Shown one piece after another: positions 22,336-27,944 of a stretch of DNA of 27,944 nucleotides (position 1 is the stretch's first letter; each line of letters opens with the position of its first letter). Below the pieces are notes generated by a model. That model worked only from the letters and a program-made list of their open reading frames with translations. It had not been told where the DNA came from and did not search any database. The position numbers were made by a program, and so were the translations under genes. Origin of the DNA: Lachnospiraceae bacterium UBA3814 (GTDB taxonomy: Bacteria > Bacillota > Clostridia > Lachnospirales > Lachnospiraceae); assembly GCA_002368575.1 (NCBI GenBank), contig DFEA01000040.1, forward strand, positions 66,460-94,403. Reading direction: 5' to 3'.

Positions 22336-23991
22336 TTACTCAGAACCGTTCAGTATGAGACTGATCACCCTTTCATGACCCTTTGAGAATTCTCTTGAAA
22401 GCTCAATATTCCTCATCTCCTTCCTCACGTTGGGAGTGTTGATGAGCCATCTTAAGGTCTGAACTATGGTTTCCTCGTCCGTATCCCTTCCAAGGCCCAG
22501 ATTTATAAAGCCGTTCTGTATACCGGCAAAAACATGCTCCGCTTCCCTCTCGTTCTGGGCAAGCACCACCGAAGGAACTCCCATGCTCGCAAGCTCATAA
22601 ACGGTCCTCCCCTGTGAGGTGACGGCAAGATCCATCCTGTTCATATAGCTGCTTACCCTCTTAACATCCACATGAACAAATATGTTGTTCTCCGGGTCAT
22701 CCTTTATCTCATTTTTAAAGGGATAGGCAAAGCCCAGGAGAAAATGAAAGCAGATACCAGGAAACTCCCCGTGCAGGCTTTTGCACACAGAATACATTTT
22801 GGCGGTAAGGTTTGAGGGGTCCGCGCCGCCGAAGATGACCAGTATGTTTTCCACCGTCCGTGAGAACTCCCTCGGCTCCTCCTCCAGAAATTCATCCCTT
22901 ATACAGAAGTACTTCGAGCCGTAATACTCGTTATGAAGCTTTTCCCCCTTTTCATAAAGGGCGTTTATCACCGCGTCCGCGTATTTGGCTCCGGGACCCA
23001 CATCCTCAAAGTTCACTACCCTTTTTGCGTATCTCGATACCATGGTCATATACTCCACTTCGGTATCAAGGATATCATTGACCAGGATATCCGGCCTTGT
23101 TTCCTTAAGTATCTCCTCAAGCTCCGAGCTGTTTTTTACGGTCTCGACCGGAAAATTGGATTCCCTTATCTTTTCCAGCCCTATATCGCTGTCACTGTCA
23201 ACAATGAAGCTTATCTCATGGCCCGTCAGCTTATAGGCAAGGGTAAGGCAGCGATACACATGGCCCATGCCAAGCTGCATCTTCCCCACGGTATGGAATA
23301 TTATCCTTTTCCGCTTCAGTATGTTTTCACAAAGCACCCAGTCCGAATAGGTATCTATATCCACGGCCTCGTCCTCGGGTATCTCAAAGACCGTGACGTT
23401 TTTACCGATGCGTCCTTCTGCGCTAACGCAGTCCCTCTTTGTTATCAGAAAGCCTCCGGTCTCTACGAAGTTTGGGGGAAGCTCCTGGGAATTAAGCCTT
23501 TTTTCGTAATTCTTTGTTATGACCCCGTCCTTTATCCCCCAGGAAAGATGCGGCTTGTTCATTGCCGAAATAACGGTATCATAGCCCTGCTCCTCAAAGT
23601 ATTGAAGAGCCTTTTTAAGGGTCTCCATTTTAAGTGTGGGAGAGGTGGCCTGCATGGTTATCACGGTATCATAGCTTATCCCCCTGCTCTCCTCCATATA
23701 CTTTACGGCATGGTATATCACCGGGTCGAGGGTCACTCTGTCCGTGGCAAGCTCCTTCGGCCTTTCGATCACCTCCACCCCTCTTTTTCTCACTATACTG
23801 TCAAGCTCCTCGTCGTCGGTGGATACCGCTATCGAAAGGCAGTTTCCCGGGGTTTTCTCATATTCCTCCTTCAGGGCCCTGGCATTCTCCATCGAATAGC
23901 AGATAAGCGGCTTTCCACACATGATCCTGACATTTTTTCTGGGTATTCTTTTGGATCCCCCTCTTGCAGGGATGATAATAAGCGTATTCAT
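22336..23991 (-). CDS. Fused CMP-nonulosonate synthetase and PseG-like UDP-sugar hydrolase
   Basis: This is a 551-residue two-domain protein. Residues 1-225 are an acylneuraminate cytidylyltransferase (NeuA/PseF/LegF type) with PARGGSKRIPRKN at 8-20 and the metal-binding DIDTYSDW at 211-218. It activates a nonulosonic acid to its CMP form. Residues 229-551 resemble PseG, with GMGHVYRC at 241-248, ILVIFGGADPSN near 370 and a second-domain segment TSQGRTVYELASMG. PseG removes UDP from a UDP-2,4-diacetamido-trideoxyhexose to feed the condensing enzyme. One polypeptide thus covers the steps before and after the nonulosonic acid synthase encoded two genes upstream. Whether the product is pseudaminic, legionaminic or another acid is not decidable. 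The start is ATG 23991 behind GAGGTTGAA. Confidence 0.92.
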   Translation of the reverse strand: MNTLIIIPARGGSKRIPRKNVRIMCGKPLICYSMENARALKEEYEKTPGNCLSIAVSTDDEELDSIVRKRGVEVIERPKELATDRVTLDPVIYHAVKYMEESRGISYDTVITMQATSPTLKMETLKKALQYFEEQGYDTVISAMNKPHLSWGIKDGVITKNYEKRLNSQELPPNFVETGGFLITKRDCVSAEGRIGKNVTVFEIPEDEAVDIDTYSDWVLCENILKRKRIIFHTVGKMQLGMGHVYRCLTLAYKLTGHEISFIVDSDSDIGLEKIRESNFPVETVKNSSELEEILKETRPDILVNDILDTEVEYMTMVSRYAKRVVNFEDVGPGAKYADAVINALYEKGEKLHNEYYGSKYFCIRDEFLEEEPREFSRTVENILVIFGGADPSNLTAKMYSVCKSLHGEFPGICFHFLLGFAYPFKNEIKDDPENNIFVHVDVKRVSSYMNRMDLAVTSQGRTVYELASMGVPSVVLAQNEREAEHVFAGIQNGFINLGLGRDTDEETIVQTLRWLINTPNVRKEMRNIELSREFSKGHERVISLILNGSE

Positions 23992-23992
23992 T

Positions 23993-25441
23993 TCAACCTC
24001 GGTGCAGATATTTCTTTTTTATGTAACGGGTAAGCAACATTATATCATTTCTGTTCATAAATGCAAAAATCCCCAGCAGCACAAAGGCATATGCATACCT
24101 GAAAAGCCTCGTCCCGAGCCCTTCTTTGTAAAGCATCATTACGGAAAGGCCCGCAAGCGTCGATAATCCCATTGCAAGGAACATAAAGGCGCTGTCATAG
24201 ACCCTTTCCTTCAGATAAAGCCTTACCGCGGCATAATGCAAAAACATCAGCAGCACGTAGCTTGCAAGCGTGGTAAAGGCAGCCGCGATATATCCGAACC
24301 GGGGGATAAATATCGAATTTAAAATATAGTTTATCACTGCCGCCGCAGATGAGCTTATGGCGATTATCGGCGTCTTTTTGTAAAACAGCTCGACATTGAC
24401 ATAGTTGGTATAAAAATACTGGGCAAGCGTCCCTAAAGCCACGGGGACCACCACATATTTCGCGACCCAGTAATCCTTTGCCCTCGGAGACATTATCATA
24501 AGGGCCTCCGGAGCCACTGTTATAAAGCCGATCGTCAGAAAGCAGCCAAGCAGCACCAGCTTTTTCTGTATCCTTCTTATCTGCTCCCTGTTCCCCACGC
24601 TTAACGAATCATTGAACCACGGCAGATAAGCCTGTCCTATGGCGTTTGTAAAGATTGAGAGAAGGGTGGCAAAGCTGTAGCCAAAGACGTAAAGCCCGCT
24701 GGCCGAGCTTCCGCAGATGTCCTTGACCATAAGCCTGTCCACCTGTGCAAGCAGCATCAGCGAAAAGGCATGGGGGATCATGGGAAGGCCGATCCTCAGC
24801 GCATATTTCCAGTATTCCTTATCATAAAATTTCCTTCCCTTTCTTAAAAGCCTTATATAGAAGACTATCCCCATCAGAAAGGTCGGAAGGAGGGTCCCCA
24901 GTATCTTTCCGACATAGCGCCTGTCCTTAAACAGGAGCATAAGGGTTATCGAGAAAAAAATGGTTCCGGCACAGGTTATCACCGAGATCAGGATATTTTC
25001 CCTGTACCGGTATTCATATCTGCATTTCTGAAGCATATATTCCACCGAAGGAGAAATGCACAGATATGAAAACAGGACTATGATAAGAGGCACCTCATAA
25101 TGCATGGCCTCGCTGAGCCGTTCTCTGAAGATCACGGCAAAGATCAGCACAATAAAGGCAAAGGAGCTCGACAGTCCCTGAAGCGCCGACATATATTCAT
25201 CAAAGCGGTCCTTAAAATCCAGCTTTGCCCTGCCTATACTGTATACAACGCACAGGCAGGTGATTATATTGATAAGATCTATCCAGGAATTAAAGGTATT
25301 TGCCGTTCCGTAGTCCGCCGTGGTAAGCATGCTGGTGTAGATCGGCGTTGTGATGATGGCCGCGGCCCGGATGGAGATGCTGGCCACCGTATACCAGAGT
25401 CCTGACCTCAGTACCTTATTGCCGTCAGGTGCGGCTGCCAT
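23993..25441 (-). CDS. Oligosaccharide flippase, Wzx-like (first of two)
   Basis: This 482-residue, roughly 12-helix MOP-superfamily protein starts MAAAPDGNKVLRSGLWYTVA, with TTPIYTSMLTTADYGTANTFNSW soon after, the usual opening of polysaccharide flippases. It should move undecaprenyl-diphosphate-linked sugars outwards. I chose ATG 25441 over the TTG at 25456, because the GAGGAAA that overlaps the TTG is a good binding site for the ATG. It overlaps the end of the nonulosonic acid synthase gene by 17 bases and lies 1 base before the fused synthetase gene, so it is embedded in the nonulosonic acid cluster and may serve a glycan carrying that sugar. Confidence 0.9.
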   Translation of the reverse strand: MAAAPDGNKVLRSGLWYTVASISIRAAAIITTPIYTSMLTTADYGTANTFNSWIDLINIITCLCVVYSIGRAKLDFKDRFDEYMSALQGLSSSFAFIVLIFAVIFRERLSEAMHYEVPLIIVLFSYLCISPSVEYMLQKCRYEYRYRENILISVITCAGTIFFSITLMLLFKDRRYVGKILGTLLPTFLMGIVFYIRLLRKGRKFYDKEYWKYALRIGLPMIPHAFSLMLLAQVDRLMVKDICGSSASGLYVFGYSFATLLSIFTNAIGQAYLPWFNDSLSVGNREQIRRIQKKLVLLGCFLTIGFITVAPEALMIMSPRAKDYWVAKYVVVPVALGTLAQYFYTNYVNVELFYKKTPIIAISSSAAAVINYILNSIFIPRFGYIAAAFTTLASYVLLMFLHYAAVRLYLKERVYDSAFMFLAMGLSTLAGLSVMMLYKEGLGTRLFRYAYAFVLLGIFAFMNRNDIMLLTRYIKKKYLHRG

Positions 25442-26576
25442 TTTTATTTTCCTCAAACATATCCATGCTTAAGATAGTATCCTGTTCTATGTCGTGCTTT
25501 GCCGCAAGGCCTATAAGCTCCGGCATCCTGTCCGGAGTGATGCCGACTCCCGGACGCTTATAGGTAAGCATGCTTTCGGTGATCACCTCTCCTGCCCTGA
25601 TGTCCACGGCGGAAACGATGGACCTTCTGGCGTTGACCCTGGCCTTGTGCTCGGACTCAAGACAGCTTAAGCTCCCGCTTCCCCGCAGCATGTCCATCCT
25701 GTCTATCGCCGAAAGGATATTTACGGCATCCTCCGGGTCCATGGCATGATAATGATCGTTGCCCTTCAGGGTCTTATCGAGCGTAAAATGCTTCTCCACG
25801 ACCATAGCTCCCAGGTTATAGGCTGTTTTTATCACATCGCAGTCCGCGGTAGGCTTTGTGTGGTCGGAATAGCCCGTGTAAAGGTCCGGAAACTGGTTCC
25901 TTAAGGAGGCTATCTTTAAAAGGTTCGCGTGCTGAAGGGGGGTCGGGTATTCAAGCACGCAGTGCATAAGGACGATGGGCTCGTCATTGTATTTCCTTAT
26001 GGAATCCACGGCCGCCTCTATCTCTGACAGCTCAGAGGCTCCTACGGACATTATCATGGGCTTGTTCTTTTTAGCCTGGTACTCGATGAAGGGGAGGTTT
26101 GAGATATCCGATGAGGATATCTTATACACATTCATGAGCCCGTCCAGGTAATCCGCCGATTCCACATCAAAGGCCGTGGAAAAGAATTCTATGTTGAGGC
26201 TGTCGGAGTATTCCCTGAGCTCCCTGTACTCCTTCTCCCCGAAGCTGTCAAATTTTCTGAACAGCTCGTACTGTGTAGTCGTAGGCTCCTCGTTTATATC
26301 CCAGTAATAAGGGGAAGCCTTGGCGGCAAGGGTCCCCGCCTTATAGCTCTGGAACTTGACGGCGTGTATCCCCGCGTCCACAGCCTCCTTTATCATCTGC
26401 TTTGCGGCCTCCATCGGGGTAATGGACCTCTCCCTCGCTATGTCATAATAATTCACCCCTATCTCGGCGATAAGAGTGAATTTACCCTCCGTAAGGCGCT
26501 CTATTACAGTGCTTTTGTTTCTGCCCTGGTTGGCCGGGTCTGCCGTGCTGTTGCTGCTGTCTTCGTCAATACTCAT
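25425..26576 (-). CDS. N-acetylneuraminate/pseudaminate/legionaminate synthase family protein (NeuB-like)
   Basis: This 383-residue enzyme condenses phosphoenolpyruvate with a six-carbon amino sugar to make a nonulosonic acid. Visible motifs are AEIGVN (about 37-42), KFQSYKAG (74-81), GYSDHT and EKHFTLDK with the metal-binding histidines, and DHYHAMDPEDA. A SAF (antifreeze-like) domain from about residue 320 has RRSIVSAVDIRAGEVI. After EIGVN, the usual HNG is replaced by YYDI and followed by a short insertion, and the YWD/EPT segment near 91-99 is extra compared with Escherichia NeuB, so this is a divergent subfamily. I chose ATG 26576 (AGGAGAG upstream) over 26633, since the longer reading adds only polar sequence inside the upstream gene. 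Confidence 0.92.
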   Translation of the reverse strand: MSIDEDSSNSTADPANQGRNKSTVIERLTEGKFTLIAEIGVNYYDIARERSITPMEAAKQMIKEAVDAGIHAVKFQSYKAGTLAAKASPYYWDINEEPTTTQYELFRKFDSFGEKEYRELREYSDSLNIEFFSTAFDVESADYLDGLMNVYKISSSDISNLPFIEYQAKKNKPMIMSVGASELSEIEAAVDSIRKYNDEPIVLMHCVLEYPTPLQHANLLKIASLRNQFPDLYTGYSDHTKPTADCDVIKTAYNLGAMVVEKHFTLDKTLKGNDHYHAMDPEDAVNILSAIDRMDMLRGSGSLSCLESEHKARVNARRSIVSAVDIRAGEVITESMLTYKRPGVGITPDRMPELIGLAAKHDIEQDTILSMDMFEENKNGSRT

Positions 26577-27944
26577 AATACTCTCCTGTTCTGCGCCGAT
26601 TATACTCACACCATTTCCTGTAACCGAAAACATAGAATTTCTTAAGCTCCTCTATATTCCCGTTGAATTTATCATCCCTTTCCTCTTTACCCGCCAGTAT
26701 CTTCTCTGCCTTTCCCATCAGGTAAAACAGATCGATCTCAAAGCCGATGTCCTTTATGGTCTGAAGGTAAGCGGCACAGGAATGAATATTGTCTATCTCT
26801 CCGAACTCCGATATGAGCCCGTAAAGCTCCTCAAAATCCGTGACCTTTGTTATCCCGTCCACAAGCTCAAAGGGAACATCCCCGAAGATTATGGACTTTC
26901 GTCCCAAAAGAGCCTCTTCAAAGGCCGTAGTGCCTACTATGGTCACCACTCCCTTTGCCTTTGTTATCCAGGGCTTCGGATCATGGTAGTAATTTACCTG
27001 TACAAGCCTCACGTTGTGAAGCTCCTTTACCCTTTTATAAAACCCGATGCCCCTCTCCCCGAGCATTGCCTGATGCTCCTTGACATACAGCTTCCAGCCG
27101 ACGGGAAGGGATTTTGAAACCTGCTCTATAAGATTCAGCTCGTCCACATAATAGGATGCCTTGACAAACACCGTAGACTCGGGAATAAGGTGCAGAGGCA
27201 TGTATACATAGGGCTCTCCCTCCACCGGCTCCTCAAAGAGCCTGTTTTTCCCCATATACTTCCTTCTTCTGAGCATGACCTGAAGATAATGGAAGAAATA
27301 CGGGACGCTCGGGGCATACAGTATCCTGTTGGTGCGCTTAAGCTTCAGGTTCCCGTTCGTGATGTCCATGTTCCAGAAATAATTCCATTTTCCATGCATC
27401 ACCCGCAGTATCCAGATGAGGGAATCCCTTTCATACTGGCTGGTCACCGTTCCCGCAAATTCCTTATTCATTATGGTGCTGCGGCTTCTGTAGTCATTTA
27501 TATAATCATAGGCTTCCTTAAGCTCTTCCTTTGATTTTTTCAGATTCTCACTGTATCTGTCGGCCACATATTTATCTATCCCTATGGTATTCTGAAAGGT
27601 AGGGTATTTGTAATATCCGAACTTTGAATACTCCACGGTTATATAGGGGATTTCCTTCCTGTACGCCACCTCGTTTATTATCGTTCTCTGAAGCTCCGCG
27701 TTGTCAAAATCAAGGATCATGTCCGGCCGGAATTCCTCAAGGATGGAAAGGATCTTTTTATAATTGAGCTCCAGCCAGTACATGTTCTCGTCGAAATTGG
27801 TATAGGACCAGTAATACCTCCAGTGATAATGCCTGGTGTTCTCCTGTGAGCACATAAGCTGCATGTTGAGATTCTTAAAATGAGTATATTCCTTCTCGAC
27901 CCATTCAAGATATTCCATATCTACGGGAGAGCCGCCGCTCTTTA
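26566..27944 (-). CDS. Capsule polysaccharide biosynthesis family protein, 5' part cut by window edge
   Basis: At least 450 residues are visible, and the frame stays open to the right edge (upstream codons read KSGGSPVD), so the true start is probably outside. The C-terminal half has YVKEHQAMLG, then VQVNYYHDPKPWITKAKGVV, VGTTAFEEALLGR and IIFGDVPFE. This resembles the capsule synthesis family of KpsS/KpsC/LipB-type proteins with a GT-B-like layout, some members of which transfer Kdo from CMP-Kdo. Its place directly before the nonulosonic acid synthase suggests it could transfer a CMP-activated acid, but that is inference. The gene ends in an 11-base overlap with the synthase start. Family assignment is moderate because the N-terminal part is not recognisable. 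Confidence 0.75.
   Translation of the reverse strand, partial: KSGGSPVDMEYLEWVEKEYTHFKNLNMQLMCSQENTRHYHWRYYWSYTNFDENMYWLELNYKKILSILEEFRPDMILDFDNAELQRTIINEVAYRKEIPYITVEYSKFGYYKYPTFQNTIGIDKYVADRYSENLKKSKEELKEAYDYINDYRSRSTIMNKEFAGTVTSQYERDSLIWILRVMHGKWNYFWNMDITNGNLKLKRTNRILYAPSVPYFFHYLQVMLRRRKYMGKNRLFEEPVEGEPYVYMPLHLIPESTVFVKASYYVDELNLIEQVSKSLPVGWKLYVKEHQAMLGERGIGFYKRVKELHNVRLVQVNYYHDPKPWITKAKGVVTIVGTTAFEEALLGRKSIIFGDVPFELVDGITKVTDFEELYGLISEFGEIDNIHSCAAYLQTIKDIGFEIDLFYLMGKAEKILAGKEERDDKFNGNIEELKKFYVFGYRKWCEYNRRRTGEYYEY

Noticed and set aside
22933..24033. A long plus-strand open frame of 366 codons
   Set aside because: It lies opposite the fused CMP-synthetase/PseG gene, whose motifs are clear. 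The plus-strand translation has no recognisable domain, so it is an antisense shadow.
25442..25456. A TTG start that would extend the first flippase by 5 residues
   Set aside because: The bases of this extension (GAGGAAA) form the ribosome binding site for the ATG at 25441.
26592..26600. TGCGCCGAT, resembling one end of the palindromic repeat at 9812-9844
   Set aside because: The other arm is absent, so there is no hairpin and the match of 9 bases can be chance.
26577..26633. An upstream ATG extending the nonulosonic acid synthase by 19 residues
   Set aside because: It lies inside the preceding gene, lacks a clear binding site and adds no family sequence, whereas ATG 26576 has AGGAGAG at the right distance.

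Overview
The window is about 28 kb of a cell-surface polysaccharide (capsule or exopolysaccharide) biosynthesis locus. Every gene I can support lies on the minus strand and reads from the right edge to the left edge. The style is that of a Gram-positive Clostridia genome, most likely Lachnospiraceae-like. GC is in the mid-to-high 40s percent. There are GGAGG-type ribosome binding sites, TTGACA/TATAAT promoters, a YfhO-type membrane protein and several large multi-pass membrane proteins of a kind common in that family, and no outer-membrane export genes. The taxonomic call is inference from gene style.

Right block (27944 to 12494). This is a tightly packed operon that already runs when the window opens. 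It encodes a capsule-synthesis-family protein cut by the window edge, a nonulosonic (sialic-like) acid synthase, a Wzx-like flippase, a fused CMP-sugar synthetase/PseG-like UDP-sugar hydrolase, a GT4 glycosyltransferase, the priming undecaprenyl-phosphate sugar transferase, a GT2, two more GT4 enzymes, a second Wzx flippase, a small membrane-anchored protein and a large multi-pass membrane protein. Together these can prime a lipid-linked oligosaccharide, extend it, make a CMP-activated nonulosonic acid for it, and flip it. A clear Wzy polymerase is not recognisable; the 548-residue membrane protein is the best positional candidate.

Middle (12493 to 11927). A monocistronic unit encodes a 91-residue protein with a textbook double-glycine leader. 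It has its own near-consensus promoter, strong ribosome binding site and intrinsic terminator. A second good promoter follows directly and starts the left operon. The double-glycine peptide inside a polysaccharide locus, without a visible transporter or modifying enzyme, is the most unusual item here.

Left block (11926 to 1). This encodes a TviB/WbpO-type nucleotide-sugar dehydrogenase (UDP-HexNAc to uronic acid), a YdjC/ChbG-type carbohydrate deacetylase, a 985-residue YfhO-family GT-C protein, three further membrane proteins (two of which look like halves of one split protein), a MATE transporter, RmlB, and the start of RmlA, which runs off the left edge. RmlA and RmlB point to dTDP-4-keto-6-deoxyglucose-derived sugars such as L-rhamnose; rmlC and rmlD are not in the window.

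A hairpin-rich stretch forms the 3' end of one glycosyltransferase gene. One of its palindromes recurs 7.7 kb away, right after the deacetylase stop codon. No gene-free stretch exceeds 300 bases. I found no tRNA, rRNA, CRISPR array, insertion sequence or riboswitch.
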